Source of the DNA: Sulfurovum sp.
GTDB lineage: Bacteria; Campylobacterota; Campylobacteria; Campylobacterales; Sulfurovaceae
Length of the DNA: 11,484 bases
Reading direction: 5' to 3'
Assembly: GCA_026193735.1 (NCBI GenBank)
Contig: JAPHUJ010000090.1
Span: 1 to 11,484, forward strand
This document shows positions 1 to 7,700 of the stretch, piece after piece (the stretch's first letter is position 1; every line of letters begins with the position of its first letter). The notes under the pieces are model-generated. The model ran no database searches. It was not told the origin of the DNA and saw nothing but the letters and a program-made list of their open reading frames with translations. The position numbers were made by a program, and so were the translations under genes.

Positions 1-500
1 ATCCAATTTGCAAGTAATGGGTTGATCTTCAATGCTGTGATCTTCTCTTCAATCTTACCAGGTAAAAGACCCAGTATTTTCTCCATCCAAAAAGCCGGAG
101 AAAGATGCACCAACACACTCTCAGAACTACTGGCTCTAAACATCGCAAAAAAGGTAAGTATCATAGTAAAAAGAGGGAAAAAAACAACCATAGCAATAAA
201 ATAGATCACATTAACCGGTTCATGTCCATTGTAGGAAAGTAAACCTACGCCCGATAACAAACCTAAAACAAATGCTATAAGTACAAGTGCAAATGTCATT
301 TTGTACAAATAAGAAGAAAAAGTTTCACTCAAAAGCGGTTTTTTCAACGTATTTTTATGCGTATCTACCCAAGCTAAAAGTTGCTCTATAGGTTTATTTT
401 GCAATAGCACTTGGGTTAACCCAAAAGCACGGTTTTCTTCTCGCGTAGAAGGATTTGCCTGCAATAGTTCGTAAAGGTTTACATAGGACTTTATGTTCAT
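1..500 (-). CDS. DUF2868-like membrane protein, N-terminal part (runs off window edge)
   Basis: The reading frame starts at an ATG at 498-500 and stays open for 166 codons to the window edge, so the C-terminal part is missing. The first 65 or so residues look soluble and helical. Two hydrophobic segments follow, at about residues 68-90 and 97-121, joined by a short loop containing NGHEPVNV. A loop of this kind between two helices, followed by an FFPLF-type helix, matches my recollection of DUF2868 proteins, a family of unknown function often paired with a DUF3482 GTPase-like protein. That partner would lie outside the window. The start is only 3 nt after the malic enzyme stop, so the two genes are probably cotranscribed and translationally coupled. 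The coding assignment is firm; the family name is moderate. Confidence 0.72.
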   Translation of the reverse strand, partial: MNIKSYVNLYELLQANPSTREENRAFGLTQVLLQNKPIEQLLAWVDTHKNTLKKPLLSETFSSYLYKMTFALVLIAFVLGLLSGVGLLSYNGHEPVNVIYFIAMVVFFPLFTMILTFFAMFRASSSESVLVHLSPAFWMEKILGLLPGKIEEKITALKINPLLANW

Positions 501-503
501 CTA

Positions 504-1778
504 TTATTTTTTCTCAGGACAACCGTAAATAAGACATCGTAGACGTTCTTTATAGGCTGTATGATCATAACTATCGACACGTGCAACACCTTCATCAAAT
601 GCTGTTTTTGCTACTGCAGAAGCAACCCAGACAAGTACTTCTTTGTTAAAAGGCAAAGGAATGATATGCTCTTTACCATAGGTGATATTTTCATTGTGAT
701 ATGCAGCCTTTACATAGTATGGTACAGGTTCTTTAGCTAAAGCGGCAAGCGCTTTGGCTGCTGCCATTTTCATACCTTCAGTTATCTTCCTTGCACGCAC
801 ATCTAATGCACCCCTAAAAATGAAAGGGAACCCAAGTACATTATTGGTTTGGTTTGGATAATCAGAACGACCTGTACCGATGATAGCATCATCCCTCACT
901 TCTTTGATCTCTTCTGGGAGTATCTCTGGTACAGGGTTAGCCAAAGCAAAGATGATAGGCTCAGGTGCCATTTTAGCTACCATATCCTTCGTTAAGGCAC
1001 CTGCTGCACTAAGCCCTAAGAACATATCTGCTCCCTCCATAACATCAGCAAGCGTTTGAGCCTCAGTCTCTATTGCAAATGGGGCTTTGTACGCATTAAG
1101 GTCATTTCTAGATGTGGAGATAACCCCTTTAGAGTCACACATGATAATGTTTTTTACCCCAAGTTCCTGATACATCTTTGCACAAGAGATTCCTGCTGCA
1201 CCAGCACCATTTACCACTATCTTGATCTCATCTACCTTTTTTCCAGTAAGCTCAAGTGCATTCATCAGTCCCGCCGTAGTAATGATAGCCGTGCCATGCT
1301 GGTCATCATGAAATACAGGAATGTCTAACTCTTCTTTGAGTATGCGTTCTATTTCAAAACATCTAGGTGCACTAATATCTTCCAGGTTAATACCACCAAA
1401 GGTAGGTGCAATGGCTTTACAGGTTGCCACTATCTCTTCAACACTGTGTACATCTAATTCTATGTCAAAAGCATCAACATTTGCAAACTTTTTAAACAAC
1501 ACAACCTTACCTTCCATCACAGGTTTAGAAGCCAGAGGACCTATATTCCCAAGTCCAAGTACCGCGGTACCATCAGAGACAACTGCTACCAGATTTGAAC
1601 GGTTGGTGTATTCAAAAGACAGATTTGGATCTCTGGCAATTTCAAGACAAGGTATGGCAACTCCGGGAGTGTACGCAAGTGAAAGTTCGTGTTGAGAATC
1701 ACAAGGCTTAGTAAGGTCGATCCCTATCTTCCCTTGCTTATGATATGCTAATACTTCTTCTTTGGTTATTTCTGGCAT
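504..1778 (-). CDS. maeB: Malic enzyme, short MaeB-type (oxidative decarboxylation of malate to pyruvate)
   Basis: The 424-aa product catalyses malate + NAD(P)+ to pyruvate + CO2 + NAD(P)H in the cytoplasm. All hallmarks are visible: SLAYTPGVA with the catalytic Tyr36, [15 protein letters not shown] at 66-80, SKPVMEGK with catalytic Lys91, the metal ligands Glu133/Asp134 and Asp158 in FHDDQHGTA, the nucleotide-binding GAGAAG at 191-196, DSKGV at 215-219 and FALANP near 275. The length is that of a single-domain malic enzyme; the phosphotransacetylase-like C-terminal domain of long E. coli MaeB is absent. The start is supported by an AAGG 6 nt upstream. The gene lies 61 bp downstream of the accessory operon and 3 nt before the DUF2868-like gene, so it may have its own promoter. 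NAD versus NADP preference cannot be read with confidence. The symbol is given by subfamily resemblance. Confidence 0.95.
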   Translation of the reverse strand: MPEITKEEVLAYHKQGKIGIDLTKPCDSQHELSLAYTPGVAIPCLEIARDPNLSFEYTNRSNLVAVVSDGTAVLGLGNIGPLASKPVMEGKVVLFKKFANVDAFDIELDVHSVEEIVATCKAIAPTFGGINLEDISAPRCFEIERILKEELDIPVFHDDQHGTAIITTAGLMNALELTGKKVDEIKIVVNGAGAAGISCAKMYQELGVKNIIMCDSKGVISTSRNDLNAYKAPFAIETEAQTLADVMEGADMFLGLSAAGALTKDMVAKMAPEPIIFALANPVPEILPEEIKEVRDDAIIGTGRSDYPNQTNNVLGFPFIFRGALDVRARKITEGMKMAAAKALAALAKEPVPYYVKAAYHNENITYGKEHIIPLPFNKEVLVWVASAVAKTAFDEGVARVDSYDHTAYKERLRCLIYGCPEKK

Positions 1779-1785
1779 TTTTTAC

Positions 1786-1819
1786 CTTGCAGTTTTAATA
1801 TAAAATATTATACTGCAAG
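1786..1819 (-). promoter_or_regulatory. Hairpin with TATAAT box upstream of malic enzyme
   Basis: The inverted arms CTTGCAGT (1786-1793) and ACTGCAAG (1812-1819) enclose a second arm pair, TAATAT/ATATTA, with one small asymmetric bulge and an AAA loop. This makes about 14 bp in all. On the minus strand a perfect TATAAT lies at 1807-1812, inside the 5' arm, and the 3' arm includes most of the AAGG that serves as the malic enzyme ribosome binding site (1785-1788). It could be a promoter, an operator, or an RNA hairpin that masks the ribosome binding site. No run of T follows on either strand, so it does not look like an intrinsic terminator. No good -35 box is visible. Confidence 0.45.
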
Positions 1820-1839
1820 TATGATAAGGGTAACTCTAA

Positions 1840-2313
1840 TTATTCTGAAAAATACTCTTCCATAATTTGAGGAAAGAGTTTCATCGTTTTTCTGGCTTTA
1901 TCGATTTTAGGTTGAAATACTTCTACACTATTTGGAAATTTTGTTATACACTCTGTATAAATTTCAATCTTATCTTCCATATGTGCTTCAAGTGCATCAA
2001 GTACAGATTGCATGTTTTCTCTACTCGTTGCATACTTCATAAGTAATTCAAACATACGTTTACGTGGGTGAATAGCCATAGAATCACCTGCTGCAAGAGC
2101 GATGTCCTTAATATCCCATCTTGAAATATAAATACCACTTACATGTGGAGCAATCAGCTTTGCATAAAGTGCTTCTGTATATGAAGGGTAATCTTTAAGA
2201 TCTACCTCTTCATCAGAAGCACACTGTCCATCTGGACCGAATGCCGGCTTACCATGAAAATTTTGTGCGCTCATATTCTCAAATTCTTTTCTTAAATCGT
2301 CCATTTCTCTCAT
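1840..2313 (-). CDS. Unrecognised 157-aa protein, last gene of the TorD operon
   Basis: I do not recognise a family. The product is soluble, with no signal peptide or membrane segment. The first 35 residues look flexible and acidic (GPDGQ, SDEEVDLKDYP). The rest looks mostly helical, with HPRKRMFELLMKYA near residues 81-94 followed by a long amphipathic stretch to the C-terminus. Only two cysteines are present, so it is not an iron-sulfur protein. The start at 2313 overlaps the upstream stop codon in a TAATG arrangement and is preceded by GGAGAG at 5 nt, which favours it over the Met at residue 4. Its place behind a TorD chaperone and an iron-sulfur accessory protein suggests, by context only, a role linked to the molybdoenzyme or its electron transfer. 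Confidence 0.82.
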   Translation of the reverse strand: MREMDDLRKEFENMSAQNFHGKPAFGPDGQCASDEEVDLKDYPSYTEALYAKLIAPHVSGIYISRWDIKDIALAAGDSMAIHPRKRMFELLMKYATSRENMQSVLDALEAHMEDKIEIYTECITKFPNSVEVFQPKIDKARKTMKLFPQIMEEYFSE

Positions 2314-2786
2314 TATTTCTCTCCTATAAGTATGGGTATATCATCTACATCTATTTTTGCGTTAAACCATCTATTGGCAATAAGCATCATTTTTGCTACA
2401 AAAAGTATTTGGTCATCTAAAAATTCTGGTTTATCAAAAAGTGCTTGAGCCTCATCATCTAAACAATACCCAAGCACTTTGCCTTCTTTTATCTCTACAA
2501 AATCCACACGTCCTTCTCTTGTACTGCACGTATCGAGACTTTCACAATAATGCACAGTTTTTGCACCAAACTCTTTTTCTATCATCATTTTAGTGACTTT
2601 TGACTGTCCAACATTTGTCATCGTGAAATCAAAATGTTCATCTGAAATATTCAGTGCAATAGCCGTTGCATTAAGTCCATTCAGTTTCATGATTTTATTA
2701 AAGTATTTTCTCATATACCCTGTTTGGGCATTATGCCCGAGTATTGTACAAAGTCCTGTATCTGGTTTTATCTCGTCTGGGCGCAT
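2313..2786 (-). CDS. Unrecognised 157-aa protein, possibly AroE-N-like fold
   Basis: This soluble protein has no signal peptide or membrane segment and four scattered cysteines without a cluster motif. The N-terminal half (GLCTILGHNAQTGYM, then KLNGLNATAIALNI) has the rhythm of a strand, a glycine turn, a helix and a second strand. This faintly recalls the substrate-binding domain of shikimate dehydrogenases, but the NVTxPhK-type core is not convincing and the NAD-binding domain is absent. Any such link is a fold-level guess. The start is 2 nt after the stop of the iron-sulfur gene and the end overlaps the next start by 1 nt, so it sits firmly inside the operon. Function unknown; by position it could be an accessory factor for the molybdoenzyme. 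Confidence 0.82.
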   Translation of the reverse strand: MRPDEIKPDTGLCTILGHNAQTGYMRKYFNKIMKLNGLNATAIALNISDEHFDFTMTNVGQSKVTKMMIEKEFGAKTVHYCESLDTCSTREGRVDFVEIKEGKVLGYCLDDEAQALFDKPEFLDDQILFVAKMMLIANRWFNAKIDVDDIPILIGEK

Positions 2787-2788
2787 AC

Positions 2789-3901
2789 CTAATCTTCCCC
2801 TCTCATACGTTTAGCGTTGTTATGTAAGAACATCGCTTCTTCTTCTTCAACAGAACAACGTGGACAAGTCTGCTCACCGCCTGTATAGGTAAAATTATTG
2901 CCACACTCATTACAACGCTTAATGTTAAATGTTGCAAGTGTTCTTTGTGTAGGTTCAAAAAACTCTTTGATCTCAAATCCACTTTGTAACTGTATAGCAT
3001 CTGGCTCACATACATCATGACACAAATGGCACTTCACACAAAGCATCGCATCAAAGTGTATAAGGGAAAACTTACTATTAGAAGAAAGTGCTCCGGTAGG
3101 ACAGATACGGTAACAGATCTGACAGTTCGTGCAACTCTCATCAATAAATTTTTGAGACGTAAAACTCACTTCTTCTTCTGGAAGTACTTCAAAGGCATCT
3201 GGTACACCTGCCCGTTTAAGTGTCGTAAAAAGTATTTTACGTTTATTTGGCAGTTTTTTATCTTTTATCTTGGCGACAACAGAAGCATCTATCTCAAAAT
3301 GTTGTAATTCATCTTCATCGACTGCATCATCAAATGCTTTTTTGTGTTTTACAACACCCTTTAGTGAAGCATTACCTAAAAAAGAGCGTCTTGACGAGAC
3401 TTCATCTTCACTTTCTTTTTCATTCTCTATTTTTGAAATTTTTTGTGCTATATGGTTTGTAGTTAATTGCTTCTCTGAAAAACTGGATAAAACAAAATTT
3501 GCCTCTTCTATATTTTTCTCAATATGTTCAAACAGTAAAGAGTCCTCATCATAAGAACTTAGATCTATTGTGATCCGCTCCTCGCTGGCCAAAGCCAGTG
3601 AAATCAAATGTTCCACACTCAACACCGAGATACAGGGTACATTTATTTTAGGTGAGATCAGCCTGACTTTAGACTCCAAAAAGCTAAAGAAGAACTCTGT
3701 TGTAGAAAAGTTAGAGAGCGCAAAAGCTTCAGTAGGACAAACACCTACACAAGCGGCAGCTTCTACTCCAGTAGCAGCTGTAAAGCTTGGAAGGTTATCT
3801 TTTAAACTTATAGAATCTGGACAGATATCCACACACTTCGTACAGTTAGAAAATTTACTTGTTGCTCTGACACAAGCGCTCACATCAAAATGTAAACCCA
3901 T
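2789..3901 (-). CDS. Multi-cluster iron-sulfur accessory protein with zinc-ribbon tail and internal RRSFL motif
   Basis: The 370-aa protein is built from four parts. (1) An N-terminal ferredoxin-like region has Cys10, Cys20, Cys23 and Cys27-Pro, then only Cys51 and Cys55-Pro; Gly45 and Ala48 stand where a second CxxCxxCxxxCP motif would carry its first two cysteines. (2) A middle region of about 200 residues is rich in Glu and Lys, with SRRSFLG at 170-176. (3) A classic dicluster ferredoxin domain has Cys257/260/263/267 and Cys288/291/294/298. (4) A CNEC...CPRC zinc-ribbon-like motif lies at Cys330/333/346/349. There is no N-terminal signal peptide, so it is probably cytoplasmic. The start forms a TAATG overlap with the TorD stop. 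Context points to maturation of, or electron transfer to, the neighbouring molybdoenzyme. The exact role is unknown. Confidence 0.88.
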   Translation of the reverse strand: MGLHFDVSACVRATSKFSNCTKCVDICPDSISLKDNLPSFTAATGVEAAACVGVCPTEAFALSNFSTTEFFFSFLESKVRLISPKINVPCISVLSVEHLISLALASEERITIDLSSYDEDSLLFEHIEKNIEEANFVLSSFSEKQLTTNHIAQKISKIENEKESEDEVSSRRSFLGNASLKGVVKHKKAFDDAVDEDELQHFEIDASVVAKIKDKKLPNKRKILFTTLKRAGVPDAFEVLPEEEVSFTSQKFIDESCTNCQICYRICPTGALSSNSKFSLIHFDAMLCVKCHLCHDVCEPDAIQLQSGFEIKEFFEPTQRTLATFNIKRCNECGNNFTYTGGEQTCPRCSVEEEEAMFLHNNAKRMRGED

Positions 3902-4581
3902 TAATTTTCCGTAGTTGCTGTTGTCTCACAGTGTTGTGAAAGTTTTTCAGTCACATATTCAAAGTCACTCAACAAAAACTCTAAAGCAAGTTCTGCACCA
4001 TCATGATACAATGGCGTTCGTGATTCACGTTTTGCGTTAATAAGAAACAGTGGTGTCCATTCTAAAAGGTGTTCTTTTAAAAATGCTCTTTGTACTTGTA
4101 AGAGCTCACAAATACCATCTTTATCGTCAGCTTCCAATGCTTTTTGTAAAGCAGTACACAGCATATACATGAATTCTAACTCAACACCTATATGATCAGC
4201 ACTTACCACTCTTGCCTTGTCCAGTTCAACACGAAAATCTAAGTCATTATAAAGTTCTAGTACGGGATTATCTCCCCCACTTTCTATCATCTGATCATCT
4301 CTAGTATAGAAACTCTCATAAGGTACTAAGTGCATCAAAAAGAGATTGGTAAAATCAACATTATAATACTGTTCAATAAGCTCCGAAGTTGAAAGTTCCT
4401 TACGTTTAGGCCAATCTCTGTAATTAGGGAAAAAAGCTAAAAGTCTTTCATCCTTCTCAATATTTTCTAAAAATGTTTCATCTACCTCTACAAGCATTAA
4501 TCTTGAGATCAAAGCATAAATTGCTATACGGTTTTCTATCTCTTGTTTCATTAAATCCATGTTATATTCATCTGCTTTCAT
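3901..4581 (-). CDS. TorD/DmsD-type molybdoenzyme chaperone
   Basis: The 226-aa, all-helical protein carries the TorD family marks: PYESFY at 87-92, DHIGVELEFMYML at 129-141 (the conserved segment before the long helix) and FLKEHLLEWTPLF at 167-179. Family members bind the Tat signal peptide and the apoprotein of DMSO-reductase-family enzymes in the cytoplasm, holding export until the molybdenum cofactor is inserted. The obvious client is the Tat-signal-bearing catalytic subunit encoded 178 bp upstream. The gene leads the second operon and overlaps the next start by 1 nt. No clear Shine-Dalgarno precedes the ATG at 4581; Met8 (4560) and Met11 are alternative starts, also without one, so the exact N-terminus is uncertain. 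Confidence 0.9.
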   Translation of the reverse strand: MKADEYNMDLMKQEIENRIAIYALISRLMLVEVDETFLENIEKDERLLAFFPNYRDWPKRKELSTSELIEQYYNVDFTNLFLMHLVPYESFYTRDDQMIESGGDNPVLELYNDLDFRVELDKARVVSADHIGVELEFMYMLCTALQKALEADDKDGICELLQVQRAFLKEHLLEWTPLFLINAKRESRTPLYHDGAELALEFLLSDFEYVTEKLSQHCETTATTEN

Positions 4582-4596
4582 GTTAAATATTTTGGC

Positions 4597-4605
4597 ACTA
4601 TACCA
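4597..4605 (-). promoter_or_regulatory. Possible extended -10 promoter of the torD operon
   Basis: The minus strand reads TGGTATAGT here, an extended -10 form (TGn followed by TATAGT) set in an AT-rich stretch. No convincing -35 box lies 17 nt upstream. Transcription from it would start about 10 nt before the ATG at 4581, leaving almost no leader, or about 30 nt before the alternative start at 4560. This is a motif match only. Confidence 0.35.
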
Positions 4606-4671
4606 CTTTCAAGATAAATAAGTAATAAGAAAATTAATTATCTGGGAAATTGTATAAAAAAGTAAATACAC

Positions 4672-4725
4672 TAACACAAAAGCAACCAGTTGCGTGAGCC
4701 CCCTGCTGGAGGGAACTCAGTGTTA
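4672..4725 (-). ncRNA. Candidate structured RNA: three-way junction between the two operons
   Basis: On the minus strand, UAACAC (4725-4720) pairs with GUGUUA (4677-4672). It encloses a 9-bp hairpin, GAGUUCCCU/AGGGGGCUC with a CCAGC loop (4718-4696), and a short hairpin GCAAC/GUUGC (4693-4682). Single-stranded linkers are 1, 2 and 4 nt. The long stem contains two G-U pairs in the minus-strand RNA that would be A-C mismatches in plus-strand RNA, which favours minus-strand transcription. The core (4682-4718) is about 65% GC by hand count, well above its surroundings. It does not fit a tRNA or a riboswitch class I know. A simpler reading is a set of tandem terminators, since UUUU follows the last hairpin. 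Confidence 0.4.
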
Positions 4726-4732
4726 ACGTAGT

Positions 4733-4751
4733 AAAATAGGGCTTAGCCCTA
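4733..4751 (-). terminator. Terminator-like palindrome after the catalytic subunit gene
   Basis: A perfect 15-nt palindrome (4737-4751, TAGGGC-n3-GCCCTA) begins 8 nt past the stop codon of the catalytic subunit. On the minus strand it is followed by TTTTA. The stem is only 6 bp and the T tract short, so termination may be partial. Confidence 0.55.
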
Positions 4752-4759
4752 CTTATGTT

Positions 4760-7700
4760 CTATTTAATGTTTACTGCATATGCTTTGTCAGACAAAGGCA
4801 CACAAGGACGCTTTATATGTTTAGGACGTCTAAGTGTATCCGTACTGTCAAGAGGACGAGTTAAGTCATCTCTCCATGCTTGATATACTTTCATGTTGTT
4901 CTCATAGTTCACATAAATGTCACCTATCTTGTCATCTTTACCTGCAAGTTCCATAATAACCTTTTGGTGCCATGCATGGTTACCTGCAATAGGATCCGGA
5001 TGTGAAGGTGCCACAGCATTTTGCCATGAACCAGAAAGACCATCCCACCAAATGTTGTCAAGGTCTTTATTGTACTCTTTGAACTGCCACGTATCTTTAC
5101 GTGCTTGCATACCTTCATTAAGACCTTCTGTTGGTTTGAGTGTACCCACTTTACCATCCATAGTCATTTCATATAATGGTGCACCAACACCCATAATACC
5201 TAATTTGTGTTCAAATCCAGGAATCTCTACTGCATTTTTAAGTTTCCATCTACCTGCGTGATGCGAACATGCAAGTACGCCAGGCATAGTACCTTCAGTC
5301 GGTACAGCCATAGCGATGAAGTAACCTGAATCAAGTCCAGACACAGTATCTGTAATAGTAACTTTTACGGCATCTCCTCTTTTAATCCCAAGTTTCTTAG
5401 CATCTTCAGTATAGATCCACACAGGGTTATGGTTTTGTGAAATCTCCATAAGGTGCTTAGAGTTTACTGAACGCGTATGAATATTGTACGGTAATCTAAA
5501 TACAGTATTCAATGCAAATTCATTGTCTTTTTGCATGAAGTCATGGTGTACTTGAGTCACAATATGCGTCATTTTCACCCTGTCTTCTTTAGTCGTTGGG
5601 TAGATAGGTATAGCATACTCAGGCCATTTCCATTCTTTGAACCATTCACAGTAGAAATCAAGTTTCTTGGTTAGCGTATGGAAACCTTCCACAAACTCAC
5701 CATCTATTTCAATACCAATAGCTTCTTCTTTACCATGAGCATCTGTAGCTGTCAAGACACCAAACTCATCTTTAACTACTTCACTTTCATGGTACTCATG
5801 ACCATGTGCAATATAGTTCTCACCCACTTTTTTCAAAGGTCTTTCTTGTGGCTTAAAGATGTTATCTTCTTCTAACCATGTACCTCTATCTCTCATCATT
5901 TCATAATTCGGATACTTAGAATCAGGATATGAAGCTTTTGCAGCTTTCTTCAAATTAGGAAGATTATCGAATGCTGCTTGATACCACTCTGGAATCGTTA
6001 CACATCTCGTTGGATCTTCTTTTGAAGCCCAATATTTTCTTACACCTAAAGAACCATCTGGATCTACATAATGAGTCATAATGTTTGCCCAGAACTCTAC
6101 TTCTTCCCATACTTCACCAAGACCTGCTTTAATGTGTGCTTCGAGTGTAGCTCTTGTTGGATCTTTTGGTTTCCAACCCATTTTTTCTAACGCAACTCTT
6201 AACGCAGGGTTACGGAAGCTTAACCAACGTGAAGGTTGTGTTGCTTCAGAATGCTGGTCATGTCTTTCACCAGCAAGTCCAACAGGAAGAATAAAGTCAC
6301 AATACCAGTTTGTTTCTGACCATGTAGGCGAGAGGTTAAACGACATTTCAATTTTATCTTCTCTTTTAAGTGCTTCGATCCATCTAAATCCATCCGGGTT
6401 GATCCAAACGGGGTTATACATACGAGGGATCCAAACAGCCAATTTCTCAGGTACATTAAGACCTTTAGCGTTCCACTTCGCTCTCCACTCATCATCCATA
6501 AGAAGGTGAGGCATAATATGACTCATCTCATATGAACTTAGTGGATACTCTGGTGGCCATGCAATTTCATTCCAAGCGTCCACTTTTCCAGGTGCTACAC
6601 CAGCTTCAGTTGCTGCATTACCTTTACCATTTACTGATATGACATGCCAGTGGTGAAGTCCTACACCACCTTTGTCACCAGCCATTGCACCACGAAGAAC
6701 AAATGGTAAGAAAGCCGATCTAGCGATCATCCATCCACCTTTGTGACCAATTGGTCCTGCTCTCCAAATGTATGTTGCAACTCTAGCACCTGCATCGATG
6801 AACATATCATAAAGTTTTTCTACGATACGTTTTTCAATACGACATTCTTCAGCAACAAAATCAAGTGTATAAGGACTATACATTTCTGCGATCATTTCAA
6901 TGAATTCTTCATAAGTATCACCAGCTGGTACTGACTTGATATACTTCTTCTCAACAAGGTATGCAAGATACTCTCTGTCTTTCATAAGATGATCCCAGTT
7001 GACCCAGTTCTTCACAAAATTATGATTCACTAGATCTTCACCGTTAAGACCTTTTTCATTCAAGATTCTATTTGCAAGGTAGAGATAAAGTGCTGTCTCT
7101 GTTCCTGGCCAACATGGAACCCAAAGGTCTGCCATACCGGCAGAGTTTGACATACGTGGATCCATAACAACCAATTTTGCACCTTTTTTACGTGCATCAG
7201 CGATACGACCTGCCGCCTGTTGGAAATAGTGACCCGCATCCGCTGCATGAGAAGACTGAAGGAAGATCAACTTCGCATTTGACCAATCAGGAGAGTTTCT
7301 ATCATCGTTTGTCCACTGAATAGTACCTTGTCTAGCACCTGCAGAACAGATGTTTGTATGAGAATCATACCCGTCAATACCCAATGAGTGAGGTACACGG
7401 TGACCAAAACCATTTTCATTTGGACGACCAACGTGGTACATGATTGATTTTTTAGACATCTCATCACCCACTTTGAGAGTATCATGCATTTTTTGCCCGA
7501 TCTCTTTCATTGCTTCGTCCCAAGTTGTTCGTACCCATTTACCCTCACCTCTTTTAGAACCTGGCGCTCTTTTAAGTGGGAAAGGTATTCTATCCGGATC
7601 GTACATTTGTGACTGAGCTGCATACCCTTTAGCACAGTTTCTACCACGGCTACCTGCATGAAGCGGGTTACCCATGTATTTACGTACTGCCAATTGTCCA

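Noticed and set aside
504..1778. Long MaeB with phosphotransacetylase domain, or a frameshifted gene
   Set aside because: The frame ends at a normal single-domain length and the next gene starts 3 nt later with unrelated sequence.
3270..3914. Several plus-strand open frames across the iron-sulfur protein gene
   Set aside because: The minus-strand protein has well-placed cysteine motifs and operon overlaps; the plus-strand frames are Ser/Leu-rich shadows.
4672..4725. A tRNA or a known riboswitch (TPP, Moco, purine)
   Set aside because: No T-arm, no acceptor stem, and none of the conserved core bases of those classes.
6081..6509. Plus-strand open frame of 142 codons inside the catalytic subunit gene
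   Set aside because: It is antisense to a strongly supported gene, has low-complexity composition typical of a shadow frame and no ribosome binding site.
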